This document shows, one piece after another, positions 1 through 7,968 of a stretch of DNA of 64,000 bases. A program made the position numbers and the translations under genes. Within the stretch, counting starts at the first letter, position 1; the number at the start of each line of letters is the position of its first letter. Source of the stretch: Paracoccus benzoatiresistens (lineage in GTDB: Bacteria > Pseudomonadota > Alphaproteobacteria > Rhodobacterales > Rhodobacteraceae); NCBI RefSeq assembly GCF_026913015.1, contig NZ_JAPTYD010000004.1, positions 124,001 to 188,000 on the forward strand, given 5' to 3'. The notes under the pieces were generated by a model. It was not told where the DNA came from and ran no database searches. It saw only the letters and a list, made by a program, of their open reading frames with translations.

Positions 1-700
1 TGGCTTGCAGCGCCTGCGCCGCCCCGATCGCCATTTCGTCGTTGTTGGCGACAATGGCGTCGAATTCCAGGCCCGCCGTCATCCACGAGGTCACCAGATC
101 CTGCGCCTGCACGCGGTTCCAGTTGGCGACCTGCTTTTCGATGATCTCGACCTGGCAATCCGGCTTGGCGAAGGCTTCCTCGACCATCTGCGTGCGGACA
201 TGGGCGGCGTGGTTTTCCAGCGGTCCCATCAGGATCACGGCCTTGGGGCTTTCGCGCCCTTCAAGCGCCTTGCAGACGGCGGCCGCTTCCAGCCTGCCCG
301 CATCGGTTTCCTGCGACCCGACATAGCCGGTGCCCTCGGGCATCCCCCCTTCCAGTTCGGCGGGCGGGTGGTTCACATAGATCAGCGGAATGCCCGCCCC
401 CGTTGCGGCGGCGGTGATCGCGGTGGTGCTGTCCCCGTCCACCGCGTTCACGATGATCGCATCGACGCCGTTCGCCACGAAGTTCTGGACCTGGTTCAAT
501 TGCTTGGCCACGTCCAGTTGCGCATCCTCGACCGACAGGGTGACGCCTTCGGTCCGTTCGGCCTCGGCCCGGATGCCGTTCAGCAGGATCGTCAGGAACG
601 GGTTGTCGAAGGACGTCATCGTGACGCCGATCCGGGTTTCGGCAAGCGCCGGGGCGGCAAGCGACAGGCAAAGGGCAGTTGTGGCGATCAGTTTGGTCAT
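1..700 (-). CDS. Sugar ABC transporter periplasmic substrate-binding protein, 3' end outside window
   Basis: Periplasmic sugar-binding protein of the RbsB/MocB type, about 233 residues visible; the C-terminus lies beyond base 1. It starts at ATG 700 behind an AAGGA ribosome site and opens with a signal peptide (MTKLIATTALCLSLAAPALA). The mature start ETRIGVTMTSFDNPF and the segments QNFVANGVDAIIVNAVD and NNDEMAIGAAQAL are typical of this fold. It is a clear paralogue of the binding protein at 3418-4359, and the two sit on either side of a single ATPase and permease. It follows the permease by 82 bases on the same strand, so it probably belongs to the same operon. The ligand is not visible from sequence; the context suggests an inositol-like compound. 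Confidence 0.9.
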   Translation of the reverse strand, partial: MTKLIATTALCLSLAAPALAETRIGVTMTSFDNPFLTILLNGIRAEAERTEGVTLSVEDAQLDVAKQLNQVQNFVANGVDAIIVNAVDGDSTTAITAAATGAGIPLIYVNHPPAELEGGMPEGTGYVGSQETDAGRLEAAAVCKALEGRESPKAVILMGPLENHAAHVRTQMVEEAFAKPDCQVEIIEKQVANWNRVQAQDLVTSWMTAGLEFDAIVANNDEMAIGAAQALQA

Positions 701-782
701 GGATGCTTTCCTTATCGTAAGGTCGTGAGTGGGGAACCGGCCGGTGCCGGAGGCGGTCCGACATGCGGGCCGCGCCATTGTC

Positions 783-1802
783 TCAGCTGGCCTTTCGGCG
801 TTTCTGCTGGCGGTGGACATCGGCCACCACGGCGGCCACCACGATCGCGCCCTTGATCATTTCCTGGTAGTAGGCGTCCAGCCTGAGGAACGTGAAGCCC
901 GAGATGATGACCCCGAAGATGATCATCCCGATGGCCGTGCCCAGGATCGACCCGCGCCCGCCGTTCAGCGACACGCCCCCGATCACCGCCATCGCGATGG
1001 CGTCCAGTTCATAGGCCAGGCCCATGCCGGCCTGCGCGGTCTGGCCGCGGGCGGCGACCACCATTCCGGCCAGGGCGGCCAGCATTGCGGCGATCACATA
1101 GACCTTGATCAGGTGGCGTTCGACATCGATGCCGGACACGCGCGCCGCCTGCGCGTTGGCGCCGATGGCATAGGTGAACTTGCCGTAGCGGGTGTATTTC
1201 ATCGCCACGTGGAAGATCGCGGCCACCAGGATGAAGATCAGCACCGGCATCATGCCCGAGCCGATCCAGGCAAATCCTTCCGTCGGGAAGGAGATCGGCT
1301 GGCCCTTGGTGTACCACTTGGCGAAACCGCGCACCGTGACCATCGTGCCAAGCGTCGCAATGAAGGGCGGGATCTTGGTATAGGCGATCAGCCAGCCGTT
1401 GATCAGGCCCACGATGGCGCCGAAGCCCAGGCCGATCAGCAGCGGCACGATCATCGGCAGGTCGGTCAGCGCGGGATAGACCGCACGGGCATAGGTCGAG
1501 ACCTGCGCGAAGGACATGGCGACCATCGCCACCGCGCCGACCACCGACCCGGATGACAGGTCGATCCCCCCCGAGATGATCACCTGCGTCACCCCCACGG
1601 CGATGATGCCGATGACCGAGACCTGCAGGATCATGATCTTCAGCCGGTTCAGCGAGAACAGGAAGGACTGGCCTTGGAAGATCCAGCCAAGGATCTCGAA
1701 GACGGCGGCGATGCCGACCAGGACCAGCAGGATGTTGACCTCGGTGGGCAACCTGCGCTGCGTGTGCGGGGCAGTGCGGGCGGTGATGTCTTGGCTGCTC
1801 AT
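783..1802 (-). CDS. Sugar ABC transporter permease (RbsC/MglC family)
   Basis: Integral inner-membrane permease of 339 residues for a ribose/inositol-type importer. It has many hydrophobic helices, the family segment GGIDLSSGSVVGAVAM near residues 85-100 and NGGRGSILGTAIGMIIFGVI near the C-terminus. I start it at MSSQDIT (1802), because the in-frame extension upstream overlaps the ATPase gene in another frame and looks non-coding. It lies 13 bases after the ATPase stop and is translated in the same operon. The length is normal for the family. It should pair with the MglA-type ATPase and with one or both binding proteins. Confidence 0.95.
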   Translation of the reverse strand: MSSQDITARTAPHTQRRLPTEVNILLVLVGIAAVFEILGWIFQGQSFLFSLNRLKIMILQVSVIGIIAVGVTQVIISGGIDLSSGSVVGAVAMVAMSFAQVSTYARAVYPALTDLPMIVPLLIGLGFGAIVGLINGWLIAYTKIPPFIATLGTMVTVRGFAKWYTKGQPISFPTEGFAWIGSGMMPVLIFILVAAIFHVAMKYTRYGKFTYAIGANAQAARVSGIDVERHLIKVYVIAAMLAALAGMVVAARGQTAQAGMGLAYELDAIAMAVIGGVSLNGGRGSILGTAIGMIIFGVIISGFTFLRLDAYYQEMIKGAIVVAAVVADVHRQQKRRKAS

Positions 1803-1815
1803 GAGCGAGTTCCTT

Positions 1816-3354
1816 TCACTTGGCCGCAAGCGACATGATCTTGACCTGGTCGGCCTCGGCCCGGTCCAGGAAGCCCGACACATGGCCCTCGTGCATGACC
1901 ATGATGCGGTCGGACATGCCCAGCACCTCGGGCAGTTCCGAGGAGATCATCAGGACGGCGACGCCCTGCGCGGCGAGTTCGGTGATCAGGCGGTGGATTT
2001 CGGATTTCGCGCCCACGTCGATGCCGCGGGTGGGCTCGTCCAGGATCAGGATGCGCGGCTTGGTCAGCAACCAGCGGGCGATCAGCAGCTTCTGCTGGTT
2101 GCCGCCCGACAGGTTTTCGACCGTTTCCTGCAGGTTCGGGGTCTTGATGCGCAGGGTCTGGGCCATCTCCTCGGCCAGGCGGGTGACCTCGCGCTGCTGG
2201 ACGAAGCCGTTCTTCACATGGCTGCGGGTGATCAGCGCCGACTGGATGTTTTCCAGACAATCCAGCGTCAGGAAGCAGCCGGTTTCCTTGCGGTCTTCCG
2301 TCAGGAAGGCCATGCCGTGGGCCATGGCCTGGGCGGGTGTCCTGATCTGGACTTCCTGCCCGTCGATCAGGATCTGGCCGCTTTCCGCAGGCGTCACGCC
2401 GAACAGCGCCTCGGCCACGTTCGACCGCTTGGACCCGACCAGACCGGCAAGGCCCAGGATCTCGCCCCGGCGCAGGGAAAAGGACACGTCGTGGAAGACG
2501 CCGGGCAGGGTGAGGTTGCGGACCTCCAGGATCGTGTCGCCGATGGGGCAATCGACCTTGGGGAACATGTTGGTGATCTCGCGGCCCACCATCATGCGGA
2601 TGATGTCGTCGCGGGTCACGTCGTGGGCGCTGTGGGTGCCGACATACTTGCCGTCGCGGAAGACGGTGAATTCGTCGGCGATCTCGAACAGTTCGTTCAT
2701 CTTGTGGGTGATGTAGACGATGCCAATGCCGCGTGCCCGCAGGTCGCGGATGATGGCGAACAGGTGCTCCACCTCGCGCTCGGTCAGGGCGCTGGTCGGC
2801 TCGTCCATGATCAGCACGTCGGAATTGTGGCTGACGGCCTTGGCGATCTCGACCATCTGCTTCTGCGCGACGGTCAGTTCGGACACCTGGGCGCGGGGGT
2901 CCAGCTTGATGTTCAGGCGGTCGAACAGCTCGGCGGTCATCCGGGCCATCTCGGCATGGTCGATCAGGCCGAAGCGGTTCTTGGGCTCGCGGCGGATCCA
3001 GATGTTCTCGGCCACCGTCATCCAGTTCATCAGCGCCAGTTCCTGGTGGATCATCGAGATCCCCTGCTCCAGCGCATCCAGGGGCGATTTCAGCACGACC
3101 ACCTGCCCCCGCAGCCGGATTTCCCCGGCATCGGGCTGATAGACCCCGGCGATGATCTTCATCAGCGTGGACTTGCCTGCGCCGTTCTCGCCCATCAGCG
3201 CATGGACCGTGCCGGGGCGGATGCGCAACTGCACGTCGTCCAGCGCCAGAACGCCGGGAAATTCCTTGCGGATGCCGCTGATCGACAAGACGCCTTCGCT
3301 CTCGATGCTGGCCTTCACGCGGTCGATGGCGGCGGCCGTCCTTGGGCTGACCAT
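1816..3354 (-). CDS. Sugar ABC transporter ATP-binding protein (MglA/RbsA family, two ABC domains)
   Basis: Cytoplasmic ATPase of 512 residues with two tandem ABC domains, the arrangement of ribose, galactose and inositol importers. The first domain has the Walker [10 protein letters not shown] (about residue 55), Walker [12 protein letters not shown] and a weak signature SELTVAQKQ. The second has a degenerate Walker A (GLVGSKRSN), the signature LSGGNQQK and Walker [14 protein letters not shown]. One canonical and one degenerate site is normal for this family. The start MVSPRT (3354) is preferred over an upstream ATG because AGGAAAGGG lies just before it. It sits between the binding protein and the permease. 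Confidence 0.95.
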   Translation of the reverse strand: MVSPRTAAAIDRVKASIESEGVLSISGIRKEFPGVLALDDVQLRIRPGTVHALMGENGAGKSTLMKIIAGVYQPDAGEIRLRGQVVVLKSPLDALEQGISMIHQELALMNWMTVAENIWIRREPKNRFGLIDHAEMARMTAELFDRLNIKLDPRAQVSELTVAQKQMVEIAKAVSHNSDVLIMDEPTSALTEREVEHLFAIIRDLRARGIGIVYITHKMNELFEIADEFTVFRDGKYVGTHSAHDVTRDDIIRMMVGREITNMFPKVDCPIGDTILEVRNLTLPGVFHDVSFSLRRGEILGLAGLVGSKRSNVAEALFGVTPAESGQILIDGQEVQIRTPAQAMAHGMAFLTEDRKETGCFLTLDCLENIQSALITRSHVKNGFVQQREVTRLAEEMAQTLRIKTPNLQETVENLSGGNQQKLLIARWLLTKPRILILDEPTRGIDVGAKSEIHRLITELAAQGVAVLMISSELPEVLGMSDRIMVMHEGHVSGFLDRAEADQVKIMSLAAK

Positions 3355-3382
3355 GGTCTTCCCTTTCCTCTGATCCATTGAC

Positions 3383-3410
3383 GCGCCGGGACGCCTCCGC
3401 GCCCCGGCGC
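3383..3410 (-). other. Intercistronic stem-loop after the binding-protein gene
   Basis: An 8-bp stem GCGCCGGG/CCCGGCGC (3383-3390 with 3403-3410) lies directly after the binding-protein stop codon and before the ATPase start. No T-run follows it. Such hairpins commonly protect binding-protein mRNA and lower expression of downstream transporter genes, so I read it as an mRNA-stabilising or partial-termination element, not a full terminator. Confidence 0.55.
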
Positions 3411-3417
3411 GAAGGCG

Positions 3418-4359
3418 TCAGTTCTTGGCCTGGTAGTCGGCCAGGTTCGCGGGCGTCACCAGCTCGAAGGGCACATAGACCTTGGTTTCGACCTCCTCGC
3501 CCCGGGCCAGCTTCAGGGCGGCGTCAACCGCGCCCTGGCCCTGACCCGCGGCGTTCTGGAACACCGTGACGTCCAGGTCGCCCGCCTGCATGGCCGCCAG
3601 CGCATCCTGGGTGGCGTCCACGCCGCCGACGATGACATCATCCATCGACATGCCGGCGGATTTCATGGCCTGGATCGCGCCGATGGCCATTTCGTCGTTG
3701 TTGGAAATCACCGCGTCGAATTCCAGGCCCGAGGTGATCCAGTTCGTCATCAGGTCGGCGGCCTGCGTGCGCGACCAGTTCGCGGTCTGCTCCTCGACGA
3801 TCTGGATGAAGCCGCATTCGGGCGTGGCGATCACGTCCTTGATGTCCTGGGTGCGCATCCGCGCCGCCTGGTTCGAGAGTTCCCCCATCAGCACCAGGGC
3901 CTTCGCCTCGGTCTTGCCGGCTTCCTTCAGCAGGCGGCAGATTTCCTTGGTTTCCAGCGTGCCGGATTCCCGTTCGTCGGATGCGACAAAGGCCTGCTTT
4001 TCTGGCAGGTCATCGACGTTCACGGGCTCGCGGTTGACATAGACCAGCGGGATGCCCGCATCGGCTGCTGCCTGCGACATGGCGACGGTGGCGTCGGTAT
4101 CGACCGGGTTCACGATGATCGCATCCACGCCCGAGGCCACGAAGTTCTGGATCTGGTTCAGCTGCTTGCCGACATCGTTCTGCGCATCCTCGATCTGCAG
4201 GGTCACGCCGTCCAGGGTGGCTGCGTGTTCCTGCATCCCGTTGCGCAGGACCGTCAGGAAATTGTCGTCGAACAGGGCCATGGACACCCCGATGTTCTCG
4301 GCCTGGGCGGCAGTTGCCATGACCGCGCAGAGTGCGGTCGCCGTCAGCAGTCGCTTCAT
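3418..4359 (-). CDS. Sugar ABC transporter periplasmic substrate-binding protein (rhizopine/inositol type)
   Basis: Periplasmic binding protein of 313 residues, Peripla_BP_4 fold. The start MKRLLTATALCAVMATAAQA (4359) gives a clean signal peptide cleaved before ENIGVSMALF. Conserved ligand-pocket and hinge segments include FVASGVDAIIVNPVDTDAT, NNDEMAIGAIQAMK and VGGVDATQDALAAMQAGDLDVTVFQNA. It is first in the transporter operon, followed by the ATPase and permease, and lies downstream of a promoter region with inverted repeats. It resembles binding proteins annotated for rhizopine or myo-inositol in rhizobia and Paracoccus, which fits the IolE/MocC-like enzyme nearby. The exact ligand is inferred, not shown. 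Confidence 0.92.
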   Translation of the reverse strand: MKRLLTATALCAVMATAAQAENIGVSMALFDDNFLTVLRNGMQEHAATLDGVTLQIEDAQNDVGKQLNQIQNFVASGVDAIIVNPVDTDATVAMSQAAADAGIPLVYVNREPVNVDDLPEKQAFVASDERESGTLETKEICRLLKEAGKTEAKALVLMGELSNQAARMRTQDIKDVIATPECGFIQIVEEQTANWSRTQAADLMTNWITSGLEFDAVISNNDEMAIGAIQAMKSAGMSMDDVIVGGVDATQDALAAMQAGDLDVTVFQNAAGQGQGAVDAALKLARGEEVETKVYVPFELVTPANLADYQAKN

Positions 4360-4434
4360 GGTCTTTCCTCCACTGTTGGTGCGCACAGCACCTTATTCGT
4401 TACCGTCACCAGACAGCGGGCTGCATGGAGCCAC

Positions 4435-4450
4435 CCCTGCGGATGCAGGG
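4435..4450. promoter_or_regulatory. Inverted repeat in transporter promoter region
   Basis: CCCTGC-GGAT-GCAGGG is a perfect 6-bp-arm inverted repeat, 76-91 bases upstream of the binding-protein start. It could be an operator or a leader stem. It does not share half-sites with the LacI-type operators nearby. Confidence 0.3.
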
Positions 4451-4560
4451 TTTCGGTCAGTCCGGTTCTTTGGCAGGCGGCGACGATTCTCCTCAGATCG
4501 TCGCACAGGGACGATCACCCAAGGGTCGCCCGTCGGTCAATCACGGCGTGACCCGCGAAA

Positions 4561-4576
4561 CCATCATTCATGATGG
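4561..4576. promoter_or_regulatory. Candidate LacI-family operator 1
   Basis: CCATCATTCATGATGG has arms CCATCA/TGATGG around a 4-base centre. It lies between the regulator gene (stop at 4614) and the transporter gene (start 4359). Its centre is 32 bases, about three helical turns, from the second repeat at 4591-4610, which shares the ATGATG half-site. The likely ligand is the product of the adjacent LacI-type gene at 4614-5642; this is an inference. Confidence 0.5.
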
Positions 4577-4590
4577 AAAATGACGCCCGC

Positions 4591-4610
4591 GATGATGGTT
4601 TGCATCATTC
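4591..4610. promoter_or_regulatory. Candidate LacI-family operator 2
   Basis: Inverted repeat with arms ATGATG and CATCAT around GTTTG, just 3' of the regulator stop codon and 32 bases centre-to-centre from the repeat at 4561-4576. Shared half-sites and helical phasing suggest cooperative binding by one dimeric or tetrameric regulator. Confidence 0.45.
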
Positions 4611-4613
4611 GCG

Positions 4614-5642
4614 TCAAAGGCTTTCCGGCGTCCAGATCTGGAAGGGCAGGAAGCGTTGCCCGGGATTGTCGCTCATTCCCTGGTCGCAGGACTGGATCAT
4701 CAGCGCGATGGTTTCCTCGCAGACCTGGCGCAGCGGGGTGCTGATCACGACCGACAGGGTGCGGTCCTGCAAGGCTTCGCGCGAATCCGGGGTCAGTTCG
4801 TTGACGACCAGCGCCACGTCGCCGGGCTTGCGCAGTTCGCGCAGGGCGGCGATGGCGCCCTCCATGCCGCCGCCCGCGCAATAGATCCCGGCAATGTCGC
4901 CGTGCCGCTCCAGCAGTTCGGTCGTGGCTTCATAGGTCAGTTGCCGCGTTTCCAGGTTGACCTGCGGGTTCAGCAGATCGAATTCGGGGGCATATTCACG
5001 GAAATAGCTGCGAAAGCCGGTTTCGCGCAATTCATGCCCGTGAAAGCGGTGTCCGCCGATGAAGACGGCGACCTTGCCCGGCTTCTTCGCGATCTTCGAG
5101 ATCAGCCAGCCGGCGGAACGCCCGACCTTGATATTGTTGGTGCCCACATAGCTTTCCCGCACGCCCTGCGCGAAATCGGACAGCAGCGAAAAGGTCGGGA
5201 TGCCGCGGGCGCGCAGTTCGCTGACGGCTGCGGTGACCTTGTGATGGTCCAGCCCCGTCGCTGCCACCGCATCGACCTTGCCCGCCATCGAGCCCAGCAG
5301 CTGTTCCAGTTCACCCGGCAGGGTCGATTGGGTGAACCGCACCGTGACACGCAACCGGTGCGAGGTGACAGAAGCCGCGTGATCCTGGAACTGGCGCGCG
5401 AAATCCTGATAGAAGGGGTGGCGTTCCTTTTGCAGGATCAGCGCGAAATGCAGTTCCGGCAGTTCGGCCATCAGCCGCGCGCGGATGGCATTGGCGCCGT
5501 GATAGCCGATGCGCTGCGCGGCTTCCTGCACGCGGCGGGCGGTTTCCTCGCGCACCTTCAGGCGGCCGTTCAGCACGCGGTCGGCGGTGGCCAGGCTGAC
5601 GCCGGCTTCGCGGGCCAGATCGGCAATGGTCGGACGGCGCAT
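4614..5642 (-). CDS. LacI-family transcriptional regulator of the adjacent transporter
   Basis: DNA-binding repressor of 342 residues. The N-terminal helix-turn-helix is PTIADLAREAGVSLATADRVLNG (residues 3-25), followed by a LacI hinge and a sugar-binding-protein-like effector domain (ALILQKERHPFYQDFA; GICYCAGGG-type pocket written here as GIYCAGGGMEGAI). It stands upstream of, and on the same strand as, the binding-protein operon, separated by 254 bases carrying two ATGATG inverted repeats. A long inverted repeat also overlaps its own promoter region (5658-5696), suggesting autoregulation. The effector is probably the transported sugar or a catabolite of it. Confidence 0.92.
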   Translation of the reverse strand: MRRPTIADLAREAGVSLATADRVLNGRLKVREETARRVQEAAQRIGYHGANAIRARLMAELPELHFALILQKERHPFYQDFARQFQDHAASVTSHRLRVTVRFTQSTLPGELEQLLGSMAGKVDAVAATGLDHHKVTAAVSELRARGIPTFSLLSDFAQGVRESYVGTNNIKVGRSAGWLISKIAKKPGKVAVFIGGHRFHGHELRETGFRSYFREYAPEFDLLNPQVNLETRQLTYEATTELLERHGDIAGIYCAGGGMEGAIAALRELRKPGDVALVVNELTPDSREALQDRTLSVVISTPLRQVCEETIALMIQSCDQGMSDNPGQRFLPFQIWTPESL

Positions 5643-5657
5643 CGGGCCCCTCCGGCT

Positions 5658-5696
5658 GTGATGTGAACCGTCAGAACCCTGAGGGTTTCACATCAC
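5658..5696. promoter_or_regulatory. Nested inverted repeat upstream of LacI-type gene 1 (candidate operator)
   Basis: Outer arms GTGATGTGAA (5658-5667) and TTCACATCAC (5687-5696) are perfect complements over 10 bp. A second perfect repeat AACCC-TGA-GGGTT lies inside (5675-5687), sharing the last bases with the right arm. The element sits 16-54 bases upstream of the regulator start, where an autoregulatory operator would be expected. Confidence 0.5.
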
Positions 5697-5888
5697 GGCC
5701 CTGCCCGTCAAGGTTGCCGGCCTTCCCGCAGATCGACGGCGCGGCCCAGGGCGATGGAGGTTAACCACCGCCTGCGCCTGATGGCGGCCGCCTGCACGTC
5801 TGCGGCTGCCAGAGCACCATGTGCCGCTCACCGGTGCCACGCCCAAGCCGACATTCCGCGCCCGCTGCGGCTCGGGGCAAGCGCGGAG

Positions 5889-5905
5889 TTGAGGGAAAGC
5901 CTCAA
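5889..5905. promoter_or_regulatory. Candidate operator at the 3' end of LacI-type gene 2
   Basis: TTGAGG-GAAAG-CCTCAA, perfect 6-bp arms, overlapping the stop codon of the regulator gene (5902-5904). The same half-sites occur in the promoter repeat at 6944-6961, about 1.05 kb away, so one regulator could bridge both by looping. Confidence 0.45.
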
Positions 5906-6912
5906 ACACTCTCGGGCATGAAAATCTGGATTTCGGTCGCGATCGACCCGGCCTCGCCTTCCAGCCGGCCGATCAGCCGGGCCATGGTTTCCACGGCCAG
6001 CAGCGCCTCCAGCGCGGGCTTCTGGTCGATGATCGCCTGGACCTTGCGAGCCTTCAGCATGAGGCGGCGTTCGGGCGTCAGTTCATGCGTGACGATGGCA
6101 AGGGGACGCGACTGACGGATGGACGCAAGCGCCGCGACCAGTTCCGAACAGCCGGTCGTGCACAGGTAGATTCCGCGCAGGTCCGGGTTGGCACGCGCCG
6201 CACGCAAAGCGATGGCGGCGGCGCTTGCCTTGTCCTCGTGCGTCTCAAGGACATCCGGCACACGGACGCCGGGATGGCGTTCGGCCAGTACGTCGATGAA
6301 GCCGCCAGCGCGCGCGCCATGGCCCGGCATGTCGAAGCGGCCGATCAGGACCAGCGCCTCGCCCCCGCCTTGGCCGATCAGATGTCCCATCAGGTCGCCC
6401 GCCACGCGGCCCGACTGGCGGTCGTCCGGGCCGACAAAGGCGGCGCGGCCACGGGCGGGCACGTCGTCGGCCATGGTCACGACCGGGATGCGCGGGGGCA
6501 GCGCCTCCAGCGCCGCGATGATCCGGGGCGCGGCCGGCACGGTCAGGATCATTCCGTCGGCCCAGGTCCCCGCGCGGGCGATCTGGGCCGCGATGCGGTC
6601 GGGCTGCGCCGGATCGATCTGCTCGACCTGGAACAGCAGGTTCAGGTTGTGATGGATGGCGCGGGCCTGATCGATCCCTTGGCGCAACTGGTTGTGGAAC
6701 GGGTTCGACGGCGGCTGGATCAGGACCGCGATGCGCTTGGTGGCCCTGGGGCTGATCACCAGGTTCCGGTCCAGCCCAAGCCGGCTCGCGGCCTGCAGGA
6801 TCGCCCTTTCCTTGTCTGCCGAGACGCCGCCGCGCCGGTTCACGACCCGGTCCACGGTCGCCAGCGACACGCCCGCGGCCTGCGCCACATCCTCCAGCGT
6901 CACCTTGGCCAT
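5902..6912 (-). CDS. LacI-family transcriptional regulator, divergent from the IolE/MocC-like gene
   Basis: Repressor of 336 residues with an N-terminal helix-turn-helix (VTLEDVAQAAGVSLATVDRVVNR, residues 4-26) and a periplasmic-binding-protein-like effector domain (IAVLIQPPSNPFHNQLRQGI, GIYLCTTGCSELVAAL). Start ATG 6912 has GAGGGGGGATC before it. It is divergently transcribed from the catabolic pair at 7021-9137 across a 108-base region with a perfect TTGAGGG...CCCTCAA repeat, so it most likely controls those enzymes and itself. It is similar in layout to, but clearly distinct from, the first regulator at 4614-5642. Confidence 0.92.
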   Translation of the reverse strand: MAKVTLEDVAQAAGVSLATVDRVVNRRGGVSADKERAILQAASRLGLDRNLVISPRATKRIAVLIQPPSNPFHNQLRQGIDQARAIHHNLNLLFQVEQIDPAQPDRIAAQIARAGTWADGMILTVPAAPRIIAALEALPPRIPVVTMADDVPARGRAAFVGPDDRQSGRVAGDLMGHLIGQGGGEALVLIGRFDMPGHGARAGGFIDVLAERHPGVRVPDVLETHEDKASAAAIALRAARANPDLRGIYLCTTGCSELVAALASIRQSRPLAIVTHELTPERRLMLKARKVQAIIDQKPALEALLAVETMARLIGRLEGEAGSIATEIQIFMPESV

Positions 6913-6943
6913 GATCCCCCCTCTTGCGCGCGACAGTGGCGGA

Positions 6944-6961
6944 TTGAGGGTTTCCCCTCAA
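6944..6961. promoter_or_regulatory. Operator in divergent promoter (LacI gene 2 / IolE-like gene)
   Basis: TTGAGGGTTTCCCCTCAA: 7-bp perfect arms around TTTC, centred about 40 bases from the regulator start and 68 bases from the IolE/MocC-like start. The position in the shared promoter region and the matching half-sites at 5889-5905 support a LacI-type operator. Confidence 0.6.
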
Positions 6962-7020
6962 GACATTCCTTCGCGGCGTGTGGCCTGCCGGATAATCCTG
7001 CAGGTGACCGGAGGCGAGCC

Positions 7021-7968
7021 ATGACCATCACCATCACCACTGCACCCTGCTGCTGGGGCGTGGACGACATCACGAACCTGAACCTGCCCGACTGGCGGCA
7101 GGTGCTGGATGAAGCCGCGGCGGCAGGCTATGGCGGGCTGGAGCTTGGACCTTGTGGCTACATGCCGCTGGACGCAGGCACGGTGTCGGCGGAACTGCGC
7201 AGGCGGGACCTCTATGTGGTCGCGGGCACGATCTTCGACAATCTCGTCGATCCCGCCAATCGCAAGGGCCTGGAACACCAGACGCGCCAGATTTGCGCCG
7301 TGATTGCCGCCCTGCCGAAGCCCCCGCTTGCGCCGGGCCAGCGGTTCCCTGCGCCCTATCTGACGGTGATGGACTGGGGGCACGAGGCGCGCGATTACGC
7401 CGCAGGCCATTCAGACCGCGCGGCCCGGCTGGACGACGCCGCCTGGCGGGGCATGGTCGCCAATATCCGTGCCATCGCCCGCATTGCCCGCGACCATGGC
7501 GTCCGCGCGGTCATCCATCCCCATGCGGGCGGCCATATCGAGTTCGCGGACGAGATCGCGCGCATCACCCGCGACATATCCGCCGCCGAGGCCGGGCTGT
7601 GCCTCGACACGGGCCACACCTTTTATGCCGGGATGGACCCGGTGGCGGTGCTGGAGGCATACTGGGACCGGCTGGACTACATCCACTTCAAGGACATCGA
7701 CGCCGCCAGATATTCCGCCGTGATGGCCCGCCGCATCCGCTTCTTCGACGCCTGCGCCGAGGGCGTGATGTGCCCGATCGGCGACGGATGCATCGACTAT
7801 CCGGCCATCAAGGCCCTGCTGAACCGGCGCGGCTATGCGGGCTTCATCACCGTCGAACAGGAACGCGATCCGCTGAACGCGGGCGGATCGCTGGCTGATC
7901 TCCGCAAGTCCCGCCGCTATCTGGAAACCGTGGGCTTCGCCCGCCCCGCGCTGGAGGCCACGCGATGA
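7021..7968 (+). CDS. IolE/MocC-family sugar phosphate isomerase/epimerase-like protein
   Basis: TIM-barrel enzyme of 315 residues of the xylose isomerase-like (AP endonuclease 2) superfamily, nearest in character to IolE (inosose dehydratase) and MocC. Visible segments are GYGGLELGPCGYMPLD (substrate face), AVIHPHAGGHIE, AGLCLDTGHTFYAGMDP, DYIHFKDID and GFITVEQERD; the His, Asp and Glu residues in them are the usual metal ligands. Start ATG 7021 follows GGAGG. Its stop overlaps the next start (ATGA), so the two are translationally coupled. With the neighbouring dehydrogenase and importer it suggests cyclitol or rhizopine-like breakdown. The exact step is not decidable from sequence. Confidence 0.88.
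   Translation: MTITITTAPCCWGVDDITNLNLPDWRQVLDEAAAAGYGGLELGPCGYMPLDAGTVSAELRRRDLYVVAGTIFDNLVDPANRKGLEHQTRQICAVIAALPKPPLAPGQRFPAPYLTVMDWGHEARDYAAGHSDRAARLDDAAWRGMVANIRAIARIARDHGVRAVIHPHAGGHIEFADEIARITRDISAAEAGLCLDTGHTFYAGMDPVAVLEAYWDRLDYIHFKDIDAARYSAVMARRIRFFDACAEGVMCPIGDGCIDYPAIKALLNRRGYAGFITVEQERDPLNAGGSLADLRKSRRYLETVGFARPALEATR

Noticed and set aside
1516-3381. A 621-codon plus-strand open frame opposite the ATPase
   Set aside because: Antisense to a canonical two-domain ABC ATPase; the translation is His/Asp/Gln-rich without any family pattern, as expected for the reverse of GC-rich coding DNA.
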